Assembly: GCA_040390025.1 (NCBI GenBank)
Contig: JAZJZD010000014.1
Coordinates: 26,495-90,494, forward strand
Reading direction: 5' to 3'
Source: JAVHYG01 sp040390025
Lineage (GTDB): Bacteria; Pseudomonadota; Gammaproteobacteria; Diplorickettsiales; Diplorickettsiaceae
Length of the DNA: 64,000 nucleotides
The position numbers and the translations under genes were made by a program. The notes under the pieces are model-generated. The model was not told the DNA's origin, made no database searches, and saw only the letters and a program-made list of their open reading frames with translations. Positions 8,305 through 17,342 of this stretch are shown in pieces; the stretch's first letter is position 1; every line of letters begins with the position of its first letter.

Positions 8305-9621
8305 TTATGATAACAAATAAGGTGACCAGGTCGGATCTTGTACATCGCCTTGTGGTGTAGGTAAACGCAGACTTATTCGACCATCAACCGATACTATACC
8401 TAACAAACCCTGCTTTCCGGGTTTTGACTCATAAAGTACCATTTGCCCATTCGGCGCAAAACTGGGTGATGCATCATAGCCGGAATGCGTCAGTATTTGT
8501 AAGATATTATCGTCTACATCTTGTACTGCTATATTATACGATCCTTGCTCTTGATTGAGTACTACAATCATCTTTCCATCGCTAGAAAAAGAAGCCCGTG
8601 CATTATAATTACCATCATAAGTAACGCGGTGAATCTGTCCTGAACGAATATTAACCTGGTAGATTTGTGGACCACCACCTCTATCGGATGTAAATAATAG
8701 CGATCGACCGTCTTGTGAAAAACTTGGCTCAGTGTCGATAGAAAGGCCATAAGTAATTTGCCTTAATTTTTTATTAGAAAGATCCATTAGGTAAATTTTA
8801 GGTGCTGCAGAATCTTTTGATAACGCTAAAGCAAGCGTTCTATCATCAGGTGACCATGCCGGCGCACCATTAATACCCGCATAGCTACTAATCAGTTCGC
8901 GTTTGCCAGTGCTAACGTTTTGTATATAGACGCGCGGCAATATCTTTTCAAATGAAACGTAGGCAATTCGTTTTCCATTACGCGACCAAGCAGGCGACAT
9001 AATCGGTTGCGTCGAAGTCAGTAAAGATTTAGCATTATAGCCGTCCATATCTGCAACTTGTAAACTGTAATGACGATTACGAGTATTTTTATCTGTCACT
9101 AATATATAAGCAATTTGTGTTGAAAAAATACCTTTAATACCAATTAATTTTTCATAAATAAGATCACTGATATGATGTGCTAGACGGCGTAGTTGCTGCT
9201 TTTTTACCGTAAACGTTTGTTGAGTCAAGGTATGATTTTGACTCTGCGTAACATTGACCAAAGAAAAATCAACACGATAATGTTCTTTATCGATAGCTTT
9301 AACCTGGCCAATAACCACATCGTCAATATGTTGTTTACGCCAATACGTTGTCGAAGTATGACTGAGAGAATGAGGTAATGTAGGTAATGTAGGTAATGAT
9401 GGTGAAGAGACTTTGAATTGTCCGCTATGACTTAAATCATTTTTTACAATAGCACTGACATCGCTATTTTGATCTAAACTATTGGAACGAGTAAATGCCA
9501 GAACAGCAATCGGTAATTGGTTAGAAACACCTTGTGTTAATTCTAAATTAAGCGCTGCATACACAGGTGCTATCCAGAGATTTAACAATAAAGTCAATAC
9601 GGCTAAACAGATTTGCGACAC
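8305..9621 (-). CDS. tolB: Tol-Pal system protein TolB
   Basis: TolB is a periplasmic protein that binds Pal and TolA. It has 438 residues. A signal peptide covers about residues 1-22 (ends APVYA). An N-terminal domain is followed by a beta-propeller with at least five visible blades: SPAWSRNGKRIAYVS, APAWSPDDRTLALAL, EPSFSQDGRSLLFTSDRGG, ARASFSSDGKMIVVL and ASPSFAPNGQMVLYES. The start is a GTG at 9621 with an AGGAG ribosome-binding site lying inside the end of the upstream MFS gene, whose stop is adjacent. tolB is therefore probably co-transcribed with the transporter rather than with tolA. Confidence 0.95.
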   Translation of the reverse strand: MSQICLAVLTLLLNLWIAPVYAALNLELTQGVSNQLPIAVLAFTRSNSLDQNSDVSAIVKNDLSHSGQFKVSSPSLPTLPTLPHSLSHTSTTYWRKQHIDDVVIGQVKAIDKEHYRVDFSLVNVTQSQNHTLTQQTFTVKKQQLRRLAHHISDLIYEKLIGIKGIFSTQIAYILVTDKNTRNRHYSLQVADMDGYNAKSLLTSTQPIMSPAWSRNGKRIAYVSFEKILPRVYIQNVSTGKRELISSYAGINGAPAWSPDDRTLALALSKDSAAPKIYLMDLSNKKLRQITYGLSIDTEPSFSQDGRSLLFTSDRGGGPQIYQVNIRSGQIHRVTYDGNYNARASFSSDGKMIVVLNQEQGSYNIAVQDVDDNILQILTHSGYDASPSFAPNGQMVLYESKPGKQGLLGIVSVDGRISLRLPTPQGDVQDPTWSPYLLS

Positions 9622-10914
9622 TTAAATCTTCTCCTCTTTTCTTTGGCAATACGTTTCTTTAATAACACAAGCAACGAGCAATGCAGCGACTAAACTACTG
9701 AGCAACACAATTAATGCGGAATGGAAATCTGAAACCGAATAAACCGGCAAGCCATTTTCCAGCAAACCATCCCAATTTTTATCTAACAACCATCCGATAA
9801 GCGGTTGAAAGCCTGCACCTATTAATACCGATGCCATATTTGCGAACGCGACAGAGGTTCCTGAAACTGCATGCGAGTTAATTTCAGAAGCGACAGCATA
9901 AGCCGTTGCAACACCCGTGTTGGCTAAACCATACAAAAATAGCAAGCTAAATAAAAGCATAAGAGGTAAATGCGGTATCATTAAAATAATACTTGCCAAC
10001 AATAGACTAAAAAAAGCCGAACAAATAAGAACTATTTTTCGCCGTTTTATTCGATCAGATATCCAACCGGTTAAAGGTCCGCCGATTGCCCAACCAATAA
10101 AAATCAAACCAATTGCCATTGCCGCAATTTCATTACTTAAATGGTAAGCTTCACGAAAAAATTTAATACCCCATAATTCAGCCAATGCGGCAGTAGGTGC
10201 ATAGAGAAGCCCTGCATACAAGGCATTCCACCAACTTTGCGGATTTTTAAAAACCTCAACTAATCCAGTCCAGGGTGAGTGAAGCCAATTTTTTTTTATT
10301 GGCAAAGATTTATGCGCTTCAGTTCGGTCACGCATAACAATAGCAATAACCGCCGCTAGTAATGCCATAATAGTTGCAATAAAAAGTAAGGTGGAACGCC
10401 AACCAAAATGGGCTACTAAATACGCCATTGGCATTTGCCCTACGGCGGCGCCTAACATACCTACCGCTTGTGTTAAACCAGCCAGTAAACCAAACTGATG
10501 GGATGGAAACCAAACTGTTGCAACTTTTAATGCACTCACAAAAGCGAAAGCCGCACCAAATCCCATCATTAAACGAGCCATGGCAGCGATCTGTAATTGA
10601 CTGGTAAGTGCAAAAATAAGACAACCCAGTGCGCAAACTAAAATCATGCTTGTTAGCAACCAACGTAGACTGAAGCGATCAATTAAAATTCCAACCGGAA
10701 TTTGCATACCAACATAAGCATAATAAAAAAATGCAGATAAACTTCCTAAAGTTAATGCCTGCACTTTAAAATCTCGCATCAGCGAGTCGACCATGACTCC
10801 CGGTGCAACACGAGCGAAATATTCTATAAAAAATGCACTGGCAGCCAAGCCCCATATTAACCAGGGATAAAAAGGAGCATCCATGTAATTTTTGATAAGA
10901 CGATTATTTGACAT
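9622..10914 (-). CDS. Major facilitator superfamily transporter, substrate unknown
   Basis: This is a 430-residue inner-membrane carrier with about 12 predicted helices. The MFS signature after helix 2 reads GILIDRFSLRWLL, and the equivalent in the second half is GWISDRIKRRKIVLI. The N-terminal helix carries EYFARVAPG, as in organic-anion and sugar-acid type MFS members of Legionellales. The substrate cannot be deduced. The gene lies between tolA and tolB, where the Tol operon is normally uninterrupted, and its end provides the ribosome-binding site of tolB. Confidence 0.85.
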   Translation of the reverse strand: MSNNRLIKNYMDAPFYPWLIWGLAASAFFIEYFARVAPGVMVDSLMRDFKVQALTLGSLSAFFYYAYVGMQIPVGILIDRFSLRWLLTSMILVCALGCLIFALTSQLQIAAMARLMMGFGAAFAFVSALKVATVWFPSHQFGLLAGLTQAVGMLGAAVGQMPMAYLVAHFGWRSTLLFIATIMALLAAVIAIVMRDRTEAHKSLPIKKNWLHSPWTGLVEVFKNPQSWWNALYAGLLYAPTAALAELWGIKFFREAYHLSNEIAAMAIGLIFIGWAIGGPLTGWISDRIKRRKIVLICSAFFSLLLASIILMIPHLPLMLLFSLLFLYGLANTGVATAYAVASEINSHAVSGTSVAFANMASVLIGAGFQPLIGWLLDKNWDGLLENGLPVYSVSDFHSALIVLLSSLVAALLVACVIKETYCQRKEEKI

Positions 10915-11004
10915 TGTTTAAATCCCAAATCAGTAAGCACAATAATTGCACTCATATTAAGGAGGATAAAAATTTTTGTCTATAAGAGGATGTCTTCAAT
11001 TATG

Positions 11005-12222
11005 TTAATGATTATTTCCTAGCCTGCGTATAAAAAAATTACCCGGCACTTCTGATAAACTAGAGTGGAGATCGTTATTTTGAAAATTTTGAAATCCTTG
11101 TCTTATAAGGTGGTTTAATGCTTGACTCGATAAGCAGGCGCCTTCGAGCGTTTGCAATGTAGATGTATCATACAATATACCCACTAATTTAATAGCTTCG
11201 AACGCTTTTATTCCTTGATTGTAAAGTTTAAAAAGTTGCTGAATAGTTAACGTAGCTCCTTTAAAAGTTGCTTCATCCAGCGCTGCCCCTGTTAACAGTG
11301 ATCTCGAAAGATTAACGTTGCTAAAATTTGCGCCTTGTAACTTAGCATAGCGAAAATCCGCACCTTGCAAAATCTCAGTATCCTGAAAGTTAGCGCTTTG
11401 TAATAATACTTTACTAAAGTCAATAAAATAGAGCAAAGCTTTTTCAAAGTTACTCCTAACTAGTCTAGTATTCTGAAAATATACTTCTTTTAATTCGGCA
11501 AGAAAAAAGTCAACGTTTTCTAAATTAGAGTTTATAAATTTTGTTTCAGCTAAATCAGCACATTGAAAACTAGCGCTCTCTAGATTAACTTTTATAAACT
11601 TAATGCTTTTTAAATTAGAACGCTCAAAATTACCATTTAATAAACTGACATCTTCGAAGTTAACGTCAGTTAAAGTTGTACTCTTAAACTTAGCGTCTGT
11701 TAAATTAGCCTTTTTAAAATTAGTACGCGTTAGGTTTGAACCCTCAAAATTACTATTCAATAAATTAGCTTCTTCAAAATCAAGATATATTAAAACTAAA
11801 TTTTTAAAGCTAGCACCTTCTAAATTGGCCTGTTTGAAACAACATTTCAAAACAAACTCATCAAAAACTGTATTCAAAAGATTAGCCCTGGAAAAATCAA
11901 TGTGATGTAGGTAACTTATCTCACCGCAATAAAAATCAAGTTTACTTTTCTTAAAATAAAGACCTGAAAAATCACTAAAACCCGCATTAATAATTAATGT
12001 AATGAAATTATTGATCTGATTCGCTGTCCTTGTATCATCCATATAATCGACTTTGTCGAGTGTATGATAAAGCGCTGAACGTACTAACTCTGGGTAATAG
12101 GCTACAAAAGACTGTCGACCTTCTTCTGATAAAACCCTTATGAGGTTATAAAAATAGGGGAAATAGATAGTTTCTAGCTTATCCATTACTAATGAACGCA
12201 TGTCAAAGTTAACACAAACCAT
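11005..12222 (-). CDS. Pentapeptide-repeat protein, possible effector
   Basis: This 405-residue protein has a non-repetitive N-terminal part (about 1-85) and a C-terminal tail (about 320-405). Between them lies a long run of pentapeptide repeats of the A(D/N)Lxx type, for example FKQANLEGASF, FEEANLLNSNF, FKKANLTDAKF and FRYAKLQGANF. Such repeats form a right-handed quadrilateral beta-helix. No signal peptide or membrane segment is present. The known function range of the family is wide, including DNA mimicry of the gyrase-protecting type and secreted effectors of intracellular bacteria. The gene starts five bases after the preceding reading frame ends, so the two are probably co-transcribed. 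Function is not assigned. Confidence 0.8.
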   Translation of the reverse strand: MVCVNFDMRSLVMDKLETIYFPYFYNLIRVLSEEGRQSFVAYYPELVRSALYHTLDKVDYMDDTRTANQINNFITLIINAGFSDFSGLYFKKSKLDFYCGEISYLHHIDFSRANLLNTVFDEFVLKCCFKQANLEGASFKNLVLIYLDFEEANLLNSNFEGSNLTRTNFKKANLTDAKFKSTTLTDVNFEDVSLLNGNFERSNLKSIKFIKVNLESASFQCADLAETKFINSNLENVDFFLAELKEVYFQNTRLVRSNFEKALLYFIDFSKVLLQSANFQDTEILQGADFRYAKLQGANFSNVNLSRSLLTGAALDEATFKGATLTIQQLFKLYNQGIKAFEAIKLVGILYDTSTLQTLEGACLSSQALNHLIRQGFQNFQNNDLHSSLSEVPGNFFIRRLGNNH

Positions 12223-12227
12223 AAGTT

Positions 12228-13640
12228 TTAATATTTTTGCATGCTGTGCCGCAGACAGATTCTTAAAAAAAAATAGAGATCCCCTAAACTTCGTAATAGA
12301 AACTTTAAGTTGTTAGCAAATAAATAAAATTTTTTATTTAGCATATTAAAACCTTCGTTAACTACAACAACCATGGCTTGTCTTTTACCCTTGTTTTTTA
12401 CCCAACTTAATGCAATGTTGTTAGGATAAAATCTAAACTTTGAACTTGATATAGTCGTGGCTTCCGTTTGCTTGGGCGGTATAAAATAGCTTTGGTAGGT
12501 GAGGTATTCTAGCGGTGTTGGTAACACTAACCATTCGCTCGCTAATAAACGTTCTGCAATGGTAATCATAAAGTTATCACCATTTTTTAAATTTAAATGG
12601 CCCTCCTCTGAAAAAACTTCACTCAAACTAAATACAGAATCCTGGCCTAATTCTGCTAATCGCGTTTCTATAAAGTCGACAAGTGAATTAAAATTTTCTT
12701 CGACACACAAACATTGCTCATTTAACTGATAGCTAATGAATCTAATTAAATTCGTCAAGTTTATCTCTCGTTGACACTCATTAAGATAATCGCAATAAAT
12801 AGCTTCAGCCTCACTTTGCTGTTCTTTTAAATAATGGCCAAGTGTTTCAATATGCGGATCTTGCTGTATATCTGAAAAAAATAAACCTAAATCAACGCTT
12901 AATTTTGCAAAAAGGTAATTCACCGCATGGATTTCATAATCTTCTGTCGTTGTTTTTGCGAGAAAACAAATGCGCTGACTATAATTATATTTATGAAACC
13001 ATGCTTTCCTTAAAGCAATCTCCTTAGCCATTTTTACAATAAAATTTTTAATTAAGTAGCTAGGCGTAAATGCACCATAATTTTTCAAACTCTCTGCCGC
13101 CTCAGAAAGTCGCGTCAAACATCCTCCAGCACAAAGCGTTAGCCCTTCATCACTTAATAGTGTAATAACTATTTGTTTACGAAATGCTAAACTAATACCT
13201 GCTTTTCTCACTAAAAGTGAAATGATTTCTAGGTTTTTTTTCCCACTACTGTAAAGAAGCGTCCGATGGTCTGAAAATATATCACTTTTTAAGCAGTCTA
13301 AAAAATAATTAAAAATAGACTCAGCCGGAATAGGCCCATCCCCATTCTCAATCTTTATATTTTCTTTGGCTACCCAATTGTTTAAATATTGAATGCAACA
13401 ATCGAGTTCCCATTTCAGAAAATTAAACTTTTCTGAATCAATAAATCGATTTAAAGAAGCAGGAGAAGGATCCCATTCATAATAGACAGGCGAACGATCC
13501 TTATACTTGTAAATAGCTTTTATAACCTTTTGCGTAATTTCTGTTTCACTCTGCATAGTCTTATTAGAATTTGCAGATGCCAACCGTTTTTTTGATAATA
13601 GGCAATCAGGAAATAAAGAAAAAAATTCATTTTTTAGCAT
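12228..13640 (-). CDS. Unknown protein, candidate effector
   Basis: I do not recognise the family. The ATG at 13640 gives 470 residues; a TTG 21 bases further upstream is an alternative. The protein looks largely alpha-helical and soluble, with no signal peptide or clear membrane helix until a hydrophobic stretch close to the C-terminus (FLLRSLGDLYFFLRICL). A cysteine-containing motif (LCAGGCLTRLSEAAESLKN, near 180-200) stands out. It forms a two-gene unit with the pentapeptide-repeat gene five bases downstream. A near-perfect 22-bp inverted repeat lies immediately upstream of the ATG. An effector role is inference from the neighbour and the host-associated context only. Confidence 0.7.
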   Translation of the reverse strand: MLKNEFFSLFPDCLLSKKRLASANSNKTMQSETEITQKVIKAIYKYKDRSPVYYEWDPSPASLNRFIDSEKFNFLKWELDCCIQYLNNWVAKENIKIENGDGPIPAESIFNYFLDCLKSDIFSDHRTLLYSSGKKNLEIISLLVRKAGISLAFRKQIVITLLSDEGLTLCAGGCLTRLSEAAESLKNYGAFTPSYLIKNFIVKMAKEIALRKAWFHKYNYSQRICFLAKTTTEDYEIHAVNYLFAKLSVDLGLFFSDIQQDPHIETLGHYLKEQQSEAEAIYCDYLNECQREINLTNLIRFISYQLNEQCLCVEENFNSLVDFIETRLAELGQDSVFSLSEVFSEEGHLNLKNGDNFMITIAERLLASEWLVLPTPLEYLTYQSYFIPPKQTEATTISSSKFRFYPNNIALSWVKNKGKRQAMVVVVNEGFNMLNKKFYLFANNLKFLLRSLGDLYFFLRICLRHSMQKY

Positions 13641-13643
13641 AAA

Positions 13644-13698
13644 TTTTCTATTACTTTTCAATATAATATCCTACTATATTGAAATAAGTAATAGAAAA
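13644..13698. repeat. Long inverted repeat directly upstream of a start codon
   Basis: The left arm at 13644-13665 (TTTTCTATTACTTTTCAATATA) pairs with the right arm at 13675-13698, which is the same sequence reversed with a two-base insertion. The loop is nine bases. It ends four bases from the ATG at 13640. It could be an operator, a transcript hairpin that hides the start, or a degenerate element end. Confidence 0.6.
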
Positions 13699-13803
13699 GC
13701 AAAGGATTAGAAGTATCAATTCACTATTGTTATAAACCTGGACGTAAACTTACAATAAATTTGATTTAAGTTGCCAAGCTTCTAGGTTTAGACGCTACTC
13801 ACA

Positions 13804-14643
13804 TTAATTAAGAATACCTTCCGGACGTACAGTGAGATTAATTTGTCTAACTGCATTAAATAACGCGGTATTTTTCGGAACAGGTAATGGCGACGCTTTG
13901 TATACGGCGGTTTGAGCGGAGCGATCCAACACAGAATTACCACTACTTTTTACAATGATAACTTCTAATACCATACCACCCGGTGCAAGACGAACGGTTA
14001 ATTTTGTTTCTAAACGTTTACTCAATTCAGGAGGTATTATCCATTTCTGCGCAATCGATTGCAAAATTAAATGTCGATATTTTGCCATAGTAGATGCATT
14101 ACGCGCAGCCAATTGTTTTTCCTGTACCATCGTACTAACTTCCTGCTGCAATAATTCTTGTACATTTTTCTGTACCATCTGTAAAGATTTAGTCTGTAAC
14201 ACAGAATGCGTATTTTTTTTCTTTGCCGCTGGTTTATTAGATTGAACTTGCTTATTTGAATGTTTTTTAGTGTGCAGCTCAGGATTTACATGAGGTTTGG
14301 CAGGGACTAAACGTGTATCTGCTGCCGCTTTAGTCGTTTTTTTTTCTTTGCTAGGCAAGAATACCGGACTTTTCTCTATAAGCTCCGGTTTTATAATCAC
14401 TTTTTTCGCTTTTGGCGGTGGCTTTATTATTTCTTGTTCAGCCAAATTAGGATTTGGCAATTCGCTACTATCTAAAACTGTAGCTTGGATAATAGGTGGC
14501 GGAGCCGAAGTACTCAAAAAAAAAGGTTTCTCTAAATGGTGAAGTGTAATCAACAGTAAGGAAAATAGTAAAATATGAAATAATAGGGCAAGCAATAAGG
14601 TAAAACGGTAATCTTCTTTAAGGTTTATAAGATAACTCAGCAT
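13804..14643 (-). CDS. tolA: Tol-Pal system protein TolA
   Basis: TolA is an inner-membrane-anchored protein that spans the periplasm and contacts TolB and Pal. It has 279 residues. One transmembrane helix lies at about 14-35 (FTLLLALLFHILLFSLLLIT). A lysine/proline-rich stretch (about 60-150) and a helical part are followed by a TolA/TonB-type C-terminal domain (residues about 185-279, with LTVRLAPGGMVLEVIIVKSS and AVYKASPLPVPKN). The helical linker is shorter than in E. coli TolA (421 residues). It follows tolQ and tolR, with a palindromic element in the gap to tolR. Confidence 0.93.
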   Translation of the reverse strand: MLSYLINLKEDYRFTLLLALLFHILLFSLLLITLHHLEKPFFLSTSAPPPIIQATVLDSSELPNPNLAEQEIIKPPPKAKKVIIKPELIEKSPVFLPSKEKKTTKAAADTRLVPAKPHVNPELHTKKHSNKQVQSNKPAAKKKNTHSVLQTKSLQMVQKNVQELLQQEVSTMVQEKQLAARNASTMAKYRHLILQSIAQKWIIPPELSKRLETKLTVRLAPGGMVLEVIIVKSSGNSVLDRSAQTAVYKASPLPVPKNTALFNAVRQINLTVRPEGILN

Positions 14644-14650
14644 ATTAAGT

Positions 14651-14740
14651 TATACTCTTCGCAGTTGAATTTTCGGCTGTGTTGCCGCTCGGTTCACAAT
14701 TTCGCGGCACTTGCCGAAAACCCAATTGCTGTGAGTATAC
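14651..14740. repeat. About 90-bp palindromic element (first family), copy 1
   Basis: The ends are TATACTCTTCGC and GTGAGTATA, and the internal pair is TTTTCGGC / GCCGAAAA around a GCGGCACTTGCC segment. Related copies are at 23200-23290, 26640-26734, 45638-45725 and 47513-47605. This copy sits in the tolR-tolA gap, whose predicted transcript would fold on itself. Confidence 0.85.
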
Positions 14741-14744
14741 ATAT

Positions 14745-15212
14745 TTAGAGGGTATCTTTAATTATACTAGAATGGGGCGACTCCGTTATCAATCCAATAT
14801 TAACAGCACCTGCTCTTTGTAATAAAACCATGGCATTGATTACTTTTCCATAATTGACATCTTTATCCGCTTTAACAAAGACTTGACGTGTCATTTTTTT
14901 TTGTGCGGCTAACTGCAATTGCTCATGGACTTGTTGGTCTAATATCAATTCATCCAGAGCTATTTCTGGATGCAGCGCCGTATTCAAATACAGCTTACCT
15001 TCATGATCAATGGAAACAATAAGTGGTTCTTGTGATTGGGTAATTGTTTGTGCTTGCGCTTTAGGTAAATTAACTTTAATACCCTGCGATAATAAAGGCG
15101 TTGTCACCATAAAAATAACCAGCAAAACCAACATTACATCGATATAGGGAACAACATTAATTTCCGCTAAGGGTCCTTTGTAGCGTTTATGCTGGAATTT
15201 ATTATGTAACAT
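14745..15212 (-). CDS. tolR: Tol-Pal system protein TolR
   Basis: TolR forms the proton-driven motor with TolQ. The 155-residue protein starts at the ATG at 15212 and overlaps the end of tolQ by 11 bases. A longer upstream frame is only the shadow of tolQ. The single transmembrane helix holds the proton-channel aspartate D25 (EINVVPYIDVMLVLLVIF). The periplasmic ExbD/TolR domain fills the rest. Confidence 0.95.
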   Translation of the reverse strand: MLHNKFQHKRYKGPLAEINVVPYIDVMLVLLVIFMVTTPLLSQGIKVNLPKAQAQTITQSQEPLIVSIDHEGKLYLNTALHPEIALDELILDQQVHEQLQLAAQKKMTRQVFVKADKDVNYGKVINAMVLLQRAGAVNIGLITESPHSSIIKDTL

Positions 15213-15897
15213 GATTAGTTCCGTGAATTCTACGATATAAAATGTTTGAAAATTCTTCTTGAAAAGTATGATACTGATAGAGTAAATGCTGAATTTGGCT
15301 TGAATAGCGATTATAAAAAATAACCGCTGGAATTGCCACAAAAAGGCCCATTGCTGTGGCAATCAACGCTTCTGAAATACCTGGTGCCACCATGGCAATG
15401 GTAGCGGTTTGTTGGGAAGCCGATAAAGCTTGAAAAGAGGTCATAATCCCCCACACGGTTCCAAACAATCCGATATAAGGACTGGTAGAACCTAAAGTCG
15501 CCAAAAAATCTAAATGTTTTTCCAACTGTTGGTGTTGTTGCGCATAAGCAATACGCATCGCACGCTGCACGCCCTCCATAATAATAGTCGGCTTATCACC
15601 TACTTGCTTATGTAATCGCACAAATTCTCGAAAACCGGCATGAAAAATGTGTGCCAAACCTTCGTGCTTGTCTGCTTCTTGACTTAGTTCAGTATAGAGT
15701 TTGCTTAAATCAAATTCTGACCAAAATTTTTCTCCGAACTGCAGCAAAACTGATTTCGTTCGCCTTAGAAAAAAACCACGCTGTAAAATAATCGACCAAG
15801 ATAAAATCGATGCAAAAAGGAGTAGCAACATAACCAGCTTTACAATAAAGCTTGCTTGCAAAAAATAAACCCAGAAGGATGGATCGACGGATGGCAT
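15202..15897 (-). CDS. tolQ: Tol-Pal system protein TolQ
   Basis: TolQ is an inner-membrane motor subunit of the MotA/TolQ/ExbB family and uses the proton gradient with TolR. It has 231 residues and three transmembrane helices: near 14-36 (FIVKLVMLLLLFASILSWSI), near 130-155 (TLGSTSPYIGLFGTVWGIM) and near 170-195 (GISEALIATAMGLFVAIPAV). It overlaps tolR. The ybgC gene that often precedes tolQ is absent; ruvB lies directly upstream. Confidence 0.95.
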   Translation of the reverse strand: MPSVDPSFWVYFLQASFIVKLVMLLLLFASILSWSIILQRGFFLRRTKSVLLQFGEKFWSEFDLSKLYTELSQEADKHEGLAHIFHAGFREFVRLHKQVGDKPTIIMEGVQRAMRIAYAQQHQQLEKHLDFLATLGSTSPYIGLFGTVWGIMTSFQALSASQQTATIAMVAPGISEALIATAMGLFVAIPAVIFYNRYSSQIQHLLYQYHTFQEEFSNILYRRIHGTNHVT

Positions 15898-15975
15898 GTT
15901 AACCTCACACTAGAAAAATTAGGAAATTATTTAAAGACTGAAATTGATCCCGAAGGATGACAATTAGCTAACAAC

Positions 15976-17031
15976 TCATTTTATCTTATCAGAAAAATCA
16001 AAAATGGGTTGTTTCTGCCCATTAAGATGTACAGGAAAAGAAAGACCAAAGTGTAAATAAGTTTGTTTAGTAGCAATCCGGCCACGAGATGTACGCATGA
16101 TAAAGCCTTGCTGAATTAAATAAGGTTCTATCACCTCTTCAATAGTATCGCGTTCTTCACCAATGGCAGCCGCTAAACTATCTAATCCAACAGGTCCGCC
16201 ATCAAATTTTTCAATAAGACTTAATAATAATTTACGGTCCTGTTGGTCAAAACCTTGTCTATCGACTTCTAACAAGTCTAAAGCCTGAGCCGCAAGGATT
16301 GCTTCAATATGCCCACTGGCTTTTACCTCAGCAAAATCTCGGACGCGGCGCAATAAACGATTCGCAATACGTGGTGTGCCTCGTGCACGCTTCGCAATTT
16401 CTAGCGCGCCTTGTTGATCGATACTCACGTTTAAAATATTTGCCGATCGGATAACAATTCGACACAAGTCATCCACACTATAAAACTCAAGGCGTTGCAC
16501 AATACCAAACCGATCGCGCAGCGGCGATGTCAATAAACCCGCCCGTGTCGTAGCCCCTATTAATGTAAAAGGAGGCAAATCTAATTTAATAGATCGCGCC
16601 GCCGGGCCTTCGCCTATCATAATATCCAGCTGGTAGTCCTCAAGCGCGGGATAGAGTATTTCTTCAATAACTGGGCTTAGCCTGTGTATTTCATCAATAA
16701 ATAAAACTTCTCGCGCTTCAAGATGCGTCAGTAACGCCGCTAAGTCACCTGCTCTTTCTAAAATAGGTCCAGACGTTTGTTTCAACGATACGTTCATTTC
16801 ATTGGCAATGATATTCGCCAACGTAGTTTTTCCTAAACCAGGAGGTCCAACAATTAAGACATGATCCAACGCTTCATTTCTAGCACGTGCCGCTTGAATA
16901 AAAAGTGCCATCTGCTCGGAAACAGAAGACTGTCCTAAATAATCTGTAAGCGTTAAGGGACGTATACGGGGCGCCAATTTATCATCCTCTGATAATTTTT
17001 TAGAGGCAATGAGTCGATCAGATAATGGCAT
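15976..17031 (-). CDS. ruvB: Holliday junction branch migration helicase RuvB
   Basis: RuvB is a hexameric AAA+ motor that drives branch migration with RuvA. The product has 351 residues from the ATG at 17031 (MPLSDRLIASKK). A GTG 18 bases upstream is possible but gives no match to family N-termini. Walker A is GPPGLGKTT, Walker B LFIDEIHRL, and the sensor region GATTRAGLL; the winged-helix C-terminus contains YLIQQGFIMRTSRGR. It is separated from ruvA by 1.3 kb of accessory genes, although ruvA and ruvB are usually adjacent. Confidence 0.96.
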   Translation of the reverse strand: MPLSDRLIASKKLSEDDKLAPRIRPLTLTDYLGQSSVSEQMALFIQAARARNEALDHVLIVGPPGLGKTTLANIIANEMNVSLKQTSGPILERAGDLAALLTHLEAREVLFIDEIHRLSPVIEEILYPALEDYQLDIMIGEGPAARSIKLDLPPFTLIGATTRAGLLTSPLRDRFGIVQRLEFYSVDDLCRIVIRSANILNVSIDQQGALEIAKRARGTPRIANRLLRRVRDFAEVKASGHIEAILAAQALDLLEVDRQGFDQQDRKLLLSLIEKFDGGPVGLDSLAAAIGEERDTIEEVIEPYLIQQGFIMRTSRGRIATKQTYLHFGLSFPVHLNGQKQPIFDFSDKIK

Positions 17032-17069
17032 AAAATTTAATCTTATCACCTATAAAAAATTTGCTTTAA

Positions 17070-17342
17070 CTAACAGCCTTTATGGTGTGCTTTATAATAG
17101 GCTCTTAGAATAGCATTGATTCTGCTTTGGTATTTATTTTCATGTTGTTTAAACCATTCTAAAACATCATGATCAATACGCAAGGTAACACTATCTTTCG
17201 TATGAGGCATCTCTATTTTTGCTTTTTTAAAAAAGGTATCATCCAACTCGGGTATATCGGAATAATTAATATCTTTATTTTTTAGTTTATTAACCGGATC
17301 CCAATTAGTTTTGGATTGCACTTTTAAATTTTTCTTGTTCAC
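17070..17342 (-). CDS. brnA: BrnA-type antitoxin
   Basis: BrnA neutralises the BrnT RNase and represses the pair through a ribbon-helix-helix domain. The 90-residue protein has the family core SDIPELDDTFFKKAKIEMP, then VTLRIDHDVLEWFK and the C-terminal YQSRINAILRAYYKAH. The start is a GTG with a strong AAGGAAGG ribosome-binding site nine bases upstream. It overlaps the original 3' end of brnT, the usual coupled arrangement. The antitoxin looks intact while its toxin partner is broken. Confidence 0.88.
   Translation of the reverse strand: MNKKNLKVQSKTNWDPVNKLKNKDINYSDIPELDDTFFKKAKIEMPHTKDSVTLRIDHDVLEWFKQHENKYQSRINAILRAYYKAHHKGC

Noticed and set aside
13955..14245. Open frames antisense to tolA
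   Set aside because: They are cysteine- and phenylalanine-rich shadows of the lysine/proline-rich tolA sequence.
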